NCBI GenBank assembly: GCA_013399115.1
Contig: VXAA01003176.1
Coordinates: forward strand, 53,222 to 117,221
Source of the DNA: Anseranas semipalmata
Lineage: Eukaryota; Chordata; Aves; Anseriformes; Anseranatidae
Direction of reading: 5' to 3'
DNA: 64,000 nt
In this document: positions 22,400 through 34,699 of the stretch, one piece after another
Numbering within the stretch: position 1 is the stretch's first letter
Layout of the letters: every line of letters begins with the position of its first letter
The notes under the pieces: model-generated
Told to the model about the DNA's origin: nothing
The model's database searches: none
The model's input: only the letters and a program-made list of their open reading frames with translations
Translations under genes and position numbers: made by a program

Positions 22400-24060
22400 G
22401 GAGGAAACAATGTAAGACCTCATCAAAAGTCTGAAACACCGAAACAGGATAAAAATAAATTTTTGGAAGAGCATGAAGCAATCTTTTACCTAGCATTTAG
22501 AATTTGATAAAACAGGGTATTCTCAGACATAACTGAGTTGTAATGGAGATTTCAAAAACCTACCAGAAGAGTGTCATAAGACAGACAGAATTCAGTGTCA
22601 GAAAACACAGAACAACACAGAGCACTACTCTGGCAAATACCACAAGCTAGGATGATGGCTGGTATGTGCAAAAAAGATTAAAAAAAAGGCAGCAATTTAT
22701 TACATCACTTTGCCCGAGTTAAAAGGCTTCAACATAGTATTCTCAGCATGGACAAGGGTAATAGAAGTTTTATCGACTAAGAGGAAAGGGCAACACTCAA
22801 CTGGAGCATCAGCAAGCCACCAGCCAGTGAACAACTAGCTATATACCACAGCCTGTAGGCTAAACTCAAGAGTGAAAGCCGGTATTTTTGCAAAAACACC
22901 AATAGTACCAGGAGGCACACCGCAAGCGGGCAGCTGTACAAGATCCACAAAGCACTGAGGAGTAAGGTGATTGCTACTGGAAAACACACCATGTGTGTGA
23001 ATGTCATTATGGTATAGTAGTACAAGACACATTTAACTAGCAGTCTTCTCGGTAACTTGATTGCATTCTGACCACAGAATGTTTATTACCAAAAAAAGTC
23101 TCGACATTCCTAGCTCTCGAAGACTACTTTCAGCTGTAAGTATCCCACTTAATACTTTTAACTTCTGCCAAAAGGGAGAAGAAATCACTTTCCTCTGTAC
23201 TTAGCACTGTAAGAGTACAAAATGGTACCAGTACAGATTGTCACCTGCTGACATTTTATTCAAGAATGAGAAAAACTATGTTTGCGCTGTTAGAAACTTA
23301 TGTCAATATCACTGTAGGCAGAGTGATTTAAAAAAAAAAAAAAAAATGGTAAGGCAATAGAAAAAAAATAGATGGTATTTTGGGTTTAGGTACTGCCATT
23401 TCTTCCTTAAAATTGTATCAATTACTCTAGAGAGCTGCATGTTGCAAAGATACAGGAAGCATCTTTACAGAGAGAGAAAAACATTTTGTTCTCAGGTCCA
23501 AGAAAATATTTGTTGTTTTTGTTTGAGTTTTTCATTAGATCCAGATGGACTGTGCCATCATAAAGACTCAGCAAAACTTATGAATTAATTACACCCTGAC
23601 AACAGGGGTGCTGGTAACTCAGTGAGATCTGTGTATCCCTTTGGGATATGAAGAGACCAAGCCAACATTCCTAGTGAATTCAGTTAGATTTTTAGGAAAT
23701 AGTTTATACTGTAGTTGTATTGCATTATAATAATAATAATAATAAAAGAGACTATCTTCAAAGGTTTTAGCATGAAATCTAACAACTGAAACTCTCCACA
23801 GTATCATAATAGGAACAAGGACACAAACTCCACAACTTTCTTTTACTTATAATACAGAAAAGTGAAATATAATACTGCCAGAATAAACCAGCAGATGGAA
23901 AAGATGCCTCTAAGCTTTAGAGAAAAACAAATAAATGCTTATACCATACAAATTACTCTGCTGTCTGAATGGCTTGTGAATTACACTACGAGACCTTTCT
24001 CTTCAACAGTGCTGACTCTCAGTGTCCTCCTCTTTTGCATTTTTCTGTTATAGCAGCGAA
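22400..24060. other. Intronic stretch without recognised elements
   Basis: It holds a poly-A run at about 23330-23346 and a (TAA)n microsatellite at about 23725-23746. The open frames near 22777-23032 on the minus strand lack recognisable domains. Confidence 0.5.
23725..23746. repeat. (TAA)n microsatellite
   Basis: About seven TAA units lie between GCAT and AAGAGACT. Confidence 0.92.
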
Positions 24061-24290
24061 CTGAATGGCTTTGGGCTGACAGGCTGCGCTTAGGGCTGCG
24101 AAGTGCCCAGCACTTTCATGGTGCCAGAGGAACGCCGTTCTTGTGGGAGGTCACAGTCACGCAGTAAAAGAGATGGTCTCTCATAGCTCAGACTAATCCT
24201 ATGAAAGGCTTTGATGGCTTAGACCGAGACCTTGAATTTCAGTTGGTATTCAAGCTGTGAGTTGGTGTACCAACTCACCACAGCAAGGGA
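24060..24290. repeat. Possible ancient interspersed repeat relic
   Basis: The sequence is GC-richer than its surroundings. The run TGGTCTCTCATAGCTCAGAC, followed by AAGGCTTTGATGGC and ACCTTGAATTT, resembles a widespread old amniote repeat that I remember without being able to name it. The class is not assigned. Confidence 0.35.
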
Positions 24291-24431
24291 AATGCTGCAG
24301 TGCTGATTATCATCATTAACCAGGCTGCTGAATTCTAAACATATTGAAGCGTTTCTCAGAGTTGAGACTTGTATTTCTATACACAGTTATTTATAATTGA
24401 ACTTGAGTCATTGATCATCAACTTTAGAGCC

Positions 24432-24451
24432 ACATATCTTACAAGATATGT
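24432..24451. repeat. Short hairpin, 9-bp perfect stem
   Basis: ACATATCTT, a 2-nt spacer, then AAGATATGT form a perfect inverted repeat. Confidence 0.85.
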
Positions 24452-24618
24452 CGTCTTTCAGGTAACTCCAGATGGATTTTTTTTCCCCCCCTTTTTAATT
24501 TTAAGCAGACATAACTATATGGTTAGTACTATCAGTGGGGATTCCAGAGGTGCCCTGAGGTCTTCATAACTCAAGGACAGGAAGTGTTCAATGATCAGAT
24601 ACATTACAAAAATCCATA

Positions 24619-24759
24619 CAAATATATATATAACTATATATAGATAATTATATATAGATAATATAGTTTATAATAAATATAAATATTATTTTATATATAA
24701 TATAATATATATTTATATATAAAAATATATAAAATATAATTATATATAATTTTATATAT
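24619..24759. repeat. Low-complexity AT tract, about 140 bp
   Basis: Made almost entirely of A and T with mixed TATATA, TATATAAT and TAGATAAT blocks; the few G and C bases are near its left end. The blocks are mutually self-complementary and could form cruciform or hairpin structures. Confidence 0.92.
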
Positions 24760-24769
24760 GAAATCTCCC

Positions 24770-27700
24770 TTGGGGCGCTGACCTTTGTTTCACTGTTCAG
24801 CTTCAGTTTGTTCCTTGTCCTCCAGGAGGCAAGATATTTTAGCTACTGAGATTCCAGTTGTGAAAGACATATGGATCCAACTATAGTCAGTATATTGACA
24901 TCATTTAGGGTACTAGAGTCAAAGAAGTTGAATTACCAGTACATTTTGAACATTCAAGCTGAGTATTTGTTAGCTAAAGGAGCAAACTAACTCATAGAAC
25001 TATAAATAATTGAAGAAGCAAGACCCTTAATGAGATGGAGCAATACTTAATCTATTATTCTATATGCATATTAGGTACATCTGTTCATGGCAGCAAGGGA
25101 ACGTATTCCTTGGGAATAACGTGTCAGAAATTCAAATAAAAAATATCTAATGAAGAACAAATAAAACTAATTTACTCTCCACACACACACTTAAGATGGT
25201 AAGTAACAAATTTAGAAACAGTTTTAGTGGGAAAAAACCACTATACAATACAGTTAGAAGCTCCCAGCAGTAAACGTCTCACACATGCCAAAGCAGCAAG
25301 CTACTGTAATAGCAGGAGGACCTAACAGCAGGGCTGTTACAATAAGAACCACCTTGTTATTATATAGTTAACATCTGTGCTTCCTAAATAGCAAAGTAAA
25401 TGAACATAATGGTTATTGCCCTGTATTCGCATTTTGCCACCTGCACATGCATGGCAATACACTGAGTAATCAAACCCAAAAGCCAAAAAATCCCTATTTC
25501 TGTCTTTCCACCTTTCTTTGAACATCGATGTGAAACATGTTTATGTGCAGTTAAACAAACCACCACGAAGTTTTACAGATAAACGAACCAACCAACAATA
25601 ACTAGTCAACATTATTAGTTGCAAGATAAGGATGTAATCAGCAACGCACCTTCATATCCTGGCAAGATGGAATAAAAATGCTGGACTAGGTCCTACTTGC
25701 CTGTATATATTTAGTAGTTTTACAGCTATAATTATGTAGTATTATTGGAGATCTCAGTTAAGCAATTACTGAAAGCTTACACGTCTGAGCCTTTTTAAGA
25801 CTAGAGGTAGCTAAAAATCTTTCAAGTATTATCATTTTGTTCTCAAAACCACCAAATAATGTTCCAGTGCCACCACTGGCAACCTGTACACTTATCAGTA
25901 TTTTAAAGGCAGTTAAAAATATACATATATTTTTAGCTATCATAGGTAGCTAAGGCTTCTTTATGAAAGACTGTATACCTTTCTCTGGCAGGGAGAGAAC
26001 TATGGGCTGCCATTCCCCCAGTAGGATTTCAGATAAGGACAAATAAAGGAAACCCACAATCCTCTGCTTCTTTCTAAAACTGGATACCACGTGTAGTGGA
26101 ATTTGCACCTTGGAGTGCCATAAATCTTGTATTCATTCTCAAAAGAAAATTTCCTGTTTAATGCATGATATCACTGTGTAAGCAGTAGCGTGCCTTACGT
26201 GAAACAATACGATTCCAAGCTCTGTTGCAGCAGTGCTCCTAAAGAATGGTGGAGCTGTGATTGCTCAGCCTTAACGCTCAACTGTTAGAGCAAACCAAGA
26301 GTGTAATGGAACAAACAAGCCTGTTATTAAAACTATTTTGAGCAGTTGAAGCATACAGGAAGAGCACTGTTTTGAATATCAACATATGAAGCTTCCTTAT
26401 ATCTTAATCATTAATTAGTAAGATTTAATTTAAAAAAGGAAAAGAACCAACAACTTTGGATTTTTTTTTTTAAACTGACAAATAAATTTGCTATGTTTTT
26501 TTTTAATGAGTTTTAACTTTAAAGCTTTCTAAATATTGTGAATAGTCTTTAAATCACAAAGTCACAGAAGCCACAGATGGAGCAGCCATTTCACCTTCCT
26601 GAATTCATGAGATGAGATTTGTGAGCATTTTATTACTTTAGGAGGGAGGATCCAGGAGTGTTCAACTCCAGGGAAATTGAAATGCGGTTGTTCCTCATAA
26701 TTGATGTGGGGACTTCCACAAATCTAAGACAGACAGAATCCAAAGTCATTAAGTATTTGTTCTATATATTAATCCCACAAATGCTGACACCATGCATTCA
26801 CCAGGAAGTGAAATGCCCATATATTAACTGCCTATTATCCTCCAAGAACACTTTTATTTAAAGTTTTGCTGGAATAAAATGATTACCAAAATTAGTGTTA
26901 CCTGCAGAAGAAATACTAAGGACCCACATATCCTGCAAATCTCAGTATTTACAGTAATCAGTGAAGAATCATTTTATCCACATTAGAAAATACTTTAACA
27001 GGCCTTCCAGTCCCGACTGTGGGCAATACTTGCTGGGCATATAGTAATACGTACATGTAATCGGTATCTTCTCAACGCTTATAGCAGATTAATTTATAGT
27101 AAAATTGAGATTGGTAAATAGTGGAAACATTACAGCTAGAAGTGATTAGCCCCGATGGACATGCATTCTGAGGAGCTTTTCGGAGGAAGTGACATAAGGG
27201 AAATGAATATGTGTTCCCAGAGCGTGCAGCAAACACGAAAACATTAGAAAGAGTTAGGTGAAAACTGTATAATTCATTTCATATGTTGTTTGTAAAACTT
27301 GCATTTAACATCATTCTGTAATTTACAGTTTTGACCAGCTAATTACACATGTATATTGTACCATATTAGAAGAGAAATACTTTTATAAATTCTCTAACTT
27401 TCCTCTACACGGACTTGATTTCCTTCTAAGCTCTTAGAGAGACTGAGAAGAGAATGAAGAAAAATGTATAGGAATGTTTTAGAACCCTTTTTTACCTGTG
27501 CTCTGGCTGACTTTATAATGAAGTTATCCATATGGTTGAGAATATGCAGAGTTCCAATGCTTTTAATTCTGCAGAAAATGGGGGGCGTGGGGGAGAGGGT
27601 GTCTATTTTCAGTCCACATTTATTTTTACCTTAACCTTCTAGTGTATAACATCCCATTGGCAAACACTTTTTGAGAAGTAAAGCATGTGTTGGCTTAAAG

Positions 27701-28050
27701 GAATAAAAACAACCTTTATTAAGATTAAAAAAAAAGTATAATTCTTTAGCTCAGATGTTCTAGGTGCTCTTTCCTAATGACTCAAGATGCTGTCCTTTAT
27801 AATGGCCCTGTGTCATTTCAAAAAGATGGCAGGTTGTCCTTTTTCCCCCCCCCCCCTCTTTCTGCCAACTTTTCCAAAGAATAGCTAAAGCTAAACCTTT
27901 ACCATATTCTACCCACGCCCTAAGCAAAAAATGTTTATCTAGTGTGTACGTTATAATATATTATGTAAGATTAGATTGATCTTTTTTTAAGAAAAGATAA
28001 TTTATATGTGGAATTTTGAGCATATAGCTTTTTGTGTGCACTTAATTATC
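24770..28050. other. Intronic stretch without recognised elements
   Basis: AT-rich. It contains a G-rich run near 27580-27600 (GGGGGG, GGGGG and GGG blocks) and a poly-C run at about 27845-27857. I see no coding similarity. Confidence 0.5.
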
Positions 28051-28056
28051 AAGTTG

Positions 28057-28060
<4 letters not shown>

Positions 28061-28089
<29 letters not shown>
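28061..28089. repeat. (TA)n microsatellite
   Basis: TA dinucleotides run uninterrupted for about 29 bp between TTGTCAC and TGAATGAG. Confidence 0.95.
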
Positions 28090-28092
<3 letters not shown>

Positions 28093-31020
28093 TGAGATTT
28101 TAAAATAAATACTAACAAACTTTTTGAAAAGATCTATAAATAACTGTGTTGTAATACATAAGTCACTGGAAAGCAAAATTATTAAGCCACATAGCTGAAC
28201 ACCCTAAAATGTCCCCTTAATTTGCTGTAAGTGTCTTACTAAAACACACATACGAACACACACTTGTAACAAAGATATGCCTGCTGCAAATAAGAACAAT
28301 TTGAAAACTGAGCCAAAATGCAGCAAGCCTTTTTAACCTCCTCTGGTATGCCAGGTGGTTGCCCCATAATTGGAGAAGCAAGAGATAGTTTGATCCAGTT
28401 TTTACAGAGCTGGCACGCTCCAGCCCTCCCCCCCAGAGGCAGGGGCAACCAGAAGAGATGTGACTTTCCCTGTAACGCTACTTACTGTCTCACTCGCTGA
28501 AAGCTACCCACCATAGACATCCCTGTAATACTTCTGTCCTTCAAAAGTCATCTGACATTGCAATAGGCTTGCCTAGGAAGCAAAAATCTCATTTCTAAAT
28601 GAGATTTACAATTAAGTTACTGTGTTTGATATCCAGTAGACCTACTGAGCTGAATTAAGTTTCCTAGAGCATCACGGACCTGTCGCAGGCAAATAACACT
28701 GGCTAGGAGCCAGGTTTAGCACTCCAGTGTTGTAAGCAGAAACATTCAAAACTGAACACAACCTTGAAGTTCAAATGGGAGGGGTTCATAGACTCAAGTT
28801 GCATGTTCATAGTAGTATTTTCTTTCATTTACACAAATAATTGAAGCTTATGCTTTCAAGAGATATTTCCATAAAAATTGAAAGACTTTTTAATGTTAAA
28901 TGCAATTGTAACAGTGAACTGCAAGTGAATCCAAGATAAACAACCAGTTTATCTCCATGTTCTTTCTTACTGAAGACATTGTGAACATCCACGGCCAGGC
29001 ACGCAATAGCTCCTATAAGGAGCTTCCTTTGAAGCAATATAGAGCAGCACTAGATTTAAAATTATATATACTTAAGTTTTGTTTTCTGCACATATATATA
29101 GTAGTGTTCTCTTTTCAATTCTTCAAGAAGTGATATAATACCATCAGCATCAACATTCCAAACTAAAATAGAAATGGATTCTCCTTAAAATCCCGGAAGC
29201 AAACACGGCCTCAGAATAAACTAAATTTTAAATTTGTTATCCTTGATATTGTCTCTTAACGCTAGCACAGTGGTTCACTAAACAAAGCTGGCATACAAAA
29301 GCCCTACTGCAGTCAATGTCCCTGTGCATTAGCAGGTGTGCTATAAGAACATCGTTTTGAATTTCATCAGCTCTGATCATTAACTTCTCATGCGGTGAAA
29401 GGATATTTCAGACAGACTGTAGTGCCAAGACATACTGTAAAGGCTTAGGAAAAAGTACTCAAGCAAGAACCAACAACAGATTTTGTTTACAAGGAGGGAC
29501 TGAGGAAAAAAATCATTAACACACTACGATGTTTTGAAAGACAGATGGCAGAATGCTAGACTTAAATTCAGCCATGTAACTGAAATCATATAGTTCATGG
29601 AGGAAAAAAAAAAAAAGGACACTTTGAAAACTTTAATATGGTTTCTTTTGCTGGTACAAACACATATATGCCTTTTTAAAAAAATCTAGCACATTTACAT
29701 CATTAAAAGTATAAAGAATTTGCCTAGAACTTGGAGATCAGTGATGATTTATTAAGGAAAAGAGTACCTGTTTCTGTAATGTCTTTAGCTGATTTTTTTC
29801 TATATCTATTTTTTTTCCTATATCATTGTATACTAAGCCCATCAGGAAACTGTCAGATTACCTTTGAAGATGTGCATTAAGCAATGGAAATTACGTGACA
29901 TGCACCTTTTTGTGCATCCTAGTCAGAAGATGCACGAAGTGGAACGACATACTTCATTAGCATTTTCTTTTAAAGCAAGTGTGTCTGCTCTTATACATAC
30001 ATATATCTGTTGTTAGAGAAAGCAGCGTTCAAGTAAAGTGCTGAGCACTGGAGCAGAATATAGTGATGTTTCCTTAGCTCCTGACAGAGTCCAATTTACA
30101 GTCTTGAACAGGCCTCCAAATAAAGCTGCTTCCTGCACAGATAAGACTTGCACATTGTTCTTTTTAAATTACTTTTTGCTTGGAGGAGAACTGTTAATCA
30201 TGCTCTCCACCTGAGATCATCAGGTAGTCCGTTAAAGATTAAAGATACAGAACATACTGAAGCCAAACCCTGGATGAGGAGTTTAGCACAGACTCATGTT
30301 TCACACTCAATCATAAACCAGAGCGTGACATCTAAGCCTTAAACCAGTACATACCAAAAGCTCATTGCTGGAGCAGCTGGGGCAATCTAGATGATGGCAT
30401 ATTCTTTGACTCAAGTCCTCAAATAGGAACATCCCAGAAGAAATCTGCATCACTCCAGTTAGAGCAGCATACCTAATACAGTCCCATCCACCAAAGCAAC
30501 TCCTCAACGGCTTATAAGAAATCATCCCTTTGATCTTGCAGTTATATTCAGACTGAGCCACTTTGAGCAAAGGCACAGAATAAAGTTGTATGTCACCCCC
30601 ATATTTTGAGAAGTAACTCCTAGTATTTCAGCTACTGGTTGTACATATCAGTTGAAAAAAAACAATTACAAATCGTGGACTGAATTTGTCTTATAATATA
30701 CTGTTTCCACTGATGAATGTTAAACTTTTAGATTTCCAATAGGCTGTGAAATGGATACAACCAGATGGCTTCAGTGGATTCAGATGGACAAAGATGCACA
30801 GTCCTTTTGCATCAGGTTAATAGTTATTAACAACTCTTACTGATAAATTCTGACATGGTTTATAGATCTTTTAAGACAAATTAAGGGATTTATGTTTTTG
30901 AATAGGCAATTAACTCGGATACTAGGTTAGCTTCAGTGAAAACCAAGGAAAAAAAAGTTCTCTCATTCATCACAGAGCCTCAATAGGGATGGTTTCAGCT
31001 CATCTACAAATAATCAGATA
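28090..31020. other. Intronic stretch without recognised elements
   Basis: AT-rich. An 89-codon minus-strand open frame at 30307-30576 has several Cys residues but no domain I recognise, so I treat it as chance. Confidence 0.45.
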
Positions 31021-31029
31021 TCAGAAGTA

Positions 31030-31430
31030 CCGGACCACAAATCCCATTAGAAAGCTACGCGTGCTGCCTGTGGTTATGCTCCTCACACGCTCTCATTCCG
31101 CTAGGCCCGTAACCTCACAGCCACAACAGACAGCTGCCCATCGGGTCGAGCAGGCCTGGAGGGGCTGAGGCGCTGCATGGCAGCGTTTTCTCGTCACCAC
31201 TCCTCACGCCACGCGTGAGGCCACCAACGGTCACCCCGCACACCGCCTGCTGGCCACCTCCAGCGCGCGGCGCCACGAGGCAGCGAGAAGGCCCCGTCCC
31301 GGGCGCGGTCACTCCTCAGCGGGGCCCTGTGCTCCCAGCAGCCTCGCCAACGGGCTCACCCCCACAGCAGCTGAACGTCACCGTCCTCCTCACGCCCGTG
31401 ACGCCACCGACCACGCACTTCGGATTTACT
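31030..31430. promoter_or_regulatory. Intronic CpG-rich island, possible promoter
   Basis: Over about 400 bp the composition switches from AT-rich to strongly GC-rich. I count roughly 26 CpG dinucleotides between 31201 and 31424, with clusters such as CAGCGCGCGGCGCC and GGGCGCGGTC. The flanks on both sides are ordinary AT-rich intron. Such islands usually mark unmethylated promoters in vertebrates. Inferred possibilities are an alternative FSTL4 start, a nested lncRNA, or a recent GC-rich insertion. No TATA box, clear first-exon donor or recognisable protein is visible. Overlapping open frames on both strands reflect low stop-codon frequency in GC-rich sequence. Confidence 0.6.
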
Positions 31431-31439
31431 TTGTGCAGC

Positions 31440-34300
31440 GTTTCTTAATGAAGTAAACTGCTCAAATCTAATTGAACAGTATTTCTTCTGGTTCATGGGT
31501 CTTCTGTAAACAAGCGTTATTCCAGAGTTTGCCAAAGCTATGCCTTAAATCCAGGAAAATAAATTATGAGGCCATGAGACTTCATCACCTGGCTATGACA
31601 ATAAGTGGCACTGAGGCAAAGTTCTATACGTTTCTAGAGGATACGTCATTTTCCACCGAAAATGACTCCCCTATATCTGTTATCAAACCCAACAAGAACC
31701 AGGCAGTTACCATAACATAGAGCAGAGGGGTTATTTTAGTGCTAATACAAGAAAGGAGGGATCCTTATCAAATATTTTAAAAACAGGCCTCAATACTGAA
31801 CTAATATGAATGGGTAATAGCATTAGCAAAGCATTCATATAACAAGGATGAAGAGGACGATAACTTTTACTGTATGACCCCATTCATTAAAAAAAACTGG
31901 AAAACTGAAGGACCTCAATAATGACATTTCCCACAAATGCATAAGTGCTTATATAATAGTGAAAAATACCAACTTCAAAACTGGAAAAAGAAAGAATTCT
32001 GATTTACCCTCAAACTTATGTTTGTGATTAAACCACATTGAAAGCTTCAGATTTTATAAATAATTTATGATTTTGAAGGGTTTTTTTTGCACACTAACTC
32101 TCGCAGTTTCTCCACAACCGCCACTACTGGTGCTTTCAGAATGTCCAAAATAAAAGTTATATGATTAGAGTTATTGCAATATCAAATAATAAAGTGATAA
32201 CTAGGAAAAAAAAAAAAAAAACCTACCAACTCGAGTGCATCTAGGAATAATGCTTTGAGCTCCAATTTGATGCAGCAAAAGCATTTTAGTATCAAGGATG
32301 ATTTTTATTGTAATAACAGGTTATAAGCTGTCAGCAGAAGATAAGATAATTCACAATAATAGAAGAATTAGAGAAGGCAACGTTCTAAGCCACTGCCTAC
32401 AGTGTTACAGTCCCTAAGAGATGAAAGAATGGATTTTTTTTTTTCCCCCTGAGTGTTTCACAGGCTAAGAAAAGCTCAAATACAATGCAAGTTTCTTTTG
32501 ATTTCTTTTTAGAAATCACATTTATACAGGGTAAATGAATACTGCTAAGCTTAATACTCTTCCTCACTGGGAACATGTTTTTTCACAGCTTCAGCCTTGG
32601 GGAAAAGTCTTTATGTAACACCATTCATCAGTGGATTTTATAGCATTTCACAGAGGAAACGTGTATCATTTCTCCCAATTTTAAATGAGGGAAAACCATA
32701 CAGAAACACAATATGGCTATCAAGGGAGAGTCTCAAAGTTTGAACCACCTAAGAATTTTCAAACAAGGTTCTGATGCTGAAGACTCACTAACTTACTTTG
32801 TCTTGACATACATGGAGACCAGGCTACCTTCCTCAGTAGCTTTTGGGATTATGGCTTCCCAGAAACTGTTGTTCTTCAGTTTTACACCCACTCTATTCAG
32901 CAATGCTGTAGCAAAGCCAGAAATAAAGGCCAGGTCTCAGAAGTGTGAGAATGACAACCTATCCCCTAGCAAATCTCCTAAGACCCAGTGTGTTGATTTC
33001 TAGGCACCTGTTTGGCCAGCCAGCGTCAACTATGACAACACAAAGTAAGTTTTCCAGGGTTCCATTTCCTAATCTCAAACCTGAATTGACAGCATTTAAA
33101 ACTCCCCCACCCCCCAAAAAAAGAAATAATCTTGAAGAGCAAATCAGCAAGATCAAAACAAAATTACACTGCAAGCAATGCCAAACATCCAGGTAAAGTT
33201 GGTAAAATCTTGGCTCGGGACTTCATGTCTTTCCATTTAATACTCCATTGTAACCTAAATCTAATCATAGGTATTTACTGAATGTTGAGCTCATATGTTG
33301 CTCATATATCTATTTTTGAATAATTTGACTATGAAGTACGCTACTGAATATATGAAAGCATCAATACGGGGAGAAAAGTAAAAGAGAAAAGCTTAGATTT
33401 CCATAAATCTTTCTTTTATGCCTCACTAACACAAACGGACCTTATTTTCACTAACGAAAACCCTATTTGATTTACAAAGTATTAGTATTCATATTTCAGT
33501 TCTGAAATATGATGTGATTAGTAATTATGCTCAAAGATGGATAAGGTATTTGCATCATTCAGGCTTTCATAAGGTCTAGAAATATTTACTGACAAACACG
33601 TTTGGGATGTGCTACAAGTAACCAAAGAGAGAGCGACCCAGAAGATCAAGATCTTAAGCAAGAAGTTTGCTAACTCTTAATATTGGCTTATTATGTCAAT
33701 TCTCTCCACTGGGTTTCAGAAAGAAATCACAGAGTAAGCTTCTTGAATTTTCAGGAAGACATTTCTGAGCATATTAGAACTTTACATTCTCTCCAGTTCC
33801 TCCACTATTCCGAAACTGTGTAATATCTCTCAAGTCCAGCCTTACACAGGGGCAAACCAAGGTTCTGGATATCACTTCTACAGCACCTTACACAGAAGCA
33901 CTTTGCATTGTTTTCAAAAAAAAAAAAAAAAAGCATGAGCTACTTATGTCAATCTAAATCCAAGCGGCTGCCAAAAAAAGGGATAATCCCCAATTCCACC
34001 CCCCCAGTCTGCATGCTTCCTCCTCCTCACTTGTCAGCACTACATTTCGCGTGCCCTGCAGACAAATTAGAAAGCTAATCTATATTTAAATGTTTAAATT
34101 GTTGACTCTCAAATGAAAGTTTTTTTTCCCCACTTACTATGTTTCCATCAGTGTTTGCCTGACTCGGCTAGAATTTGCCACAGGTACCTGAAACTATTTA
34201 TTCACATGCTCATCAGCAGTAATCATTTATTATAAAAGCAATCTCTCAGCTATCTCAAGAAGTTCTGTTACTTCTTTAAGTCAACGGAGATGCACAGAAG
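31440..34300. other. Intronic stretch without recognised elements
   Basis: It contains poly-A runs at about 32203-32221 and 33916-33932. An 82-codon plus-strand open frame at 31472-31720 directly follows the CpG island. It has no recognisable domain and is left as chance. Confidence 0.45.
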
Positions 34301-34312
34301 ATCGTTCTACCT

Positions 34313-34675
34313 TTGACCATGTTCAACATACAGCTCCTCAGTACCAGACCCAGATGTCTTCAGCTTACAGGTCAGGGCCTGCGAGCTCCAAGGAGCTTAC
34401 AAAGAGCGAGAGAGGCTTCAGTGGTGAGACTGGAGCAGTGCTCACAGGAGGCACTAGACCCAGCCAGTGAGCTGCTCCATCCCTCCCCATTCGCCTTCCC
34501 AACCTCTGCCCCCAGGGAGGGGGGTGACTGCGCTGGCTCACGCTTTGCTTCCCACAGCCCTCTGCTGCCTAGCTGGGCTGCACACCTGTGTTTTACTGTC
34601 AGTGCTTTTGTCTCACTTGTAGGAAGGGAAGAGCCAAGAGGAGAAGGAGATGACGGTGGAAACAAGCTGCATTAA
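34313..34675 (+). other. GC-richer patch with a 120-codon open frame, coding status doubtful
   Basis: The frame opens ATGACCATGTTCAACATACAG and runs 120 codons. A 97-codon frame overlaps it on the other strand, which is typical of GC-rich non-coding DNA. The predicted peptide has no signal sequence, domain or motif that I recognise. CpG is only modest. It may be a repeat relic or a non-coding conserved block. Confidence 0.2.
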
Positions 34676-34699
34676 GAACAGTGAGGAACTACAGAGTCT

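Noticed and set aside
27578..27602. G-rich run as a G-quadruplex
   Set aside because: Only three separated G runs of three or more are visible, short of the four-run rule.
30307..30576. 89-codon Cys-containing minus-strand frame
   Set aside because: It looks protein-like at first sight but lacks any recognised domain or splice-site support. Chance frames of this length are expected in 64 kb.
31115..31448. Open frames on both strands in the CpG island
   Set aside because: Composition-driven frames rich in Pro, Gly and Ala with no motif. No splice or homology support.
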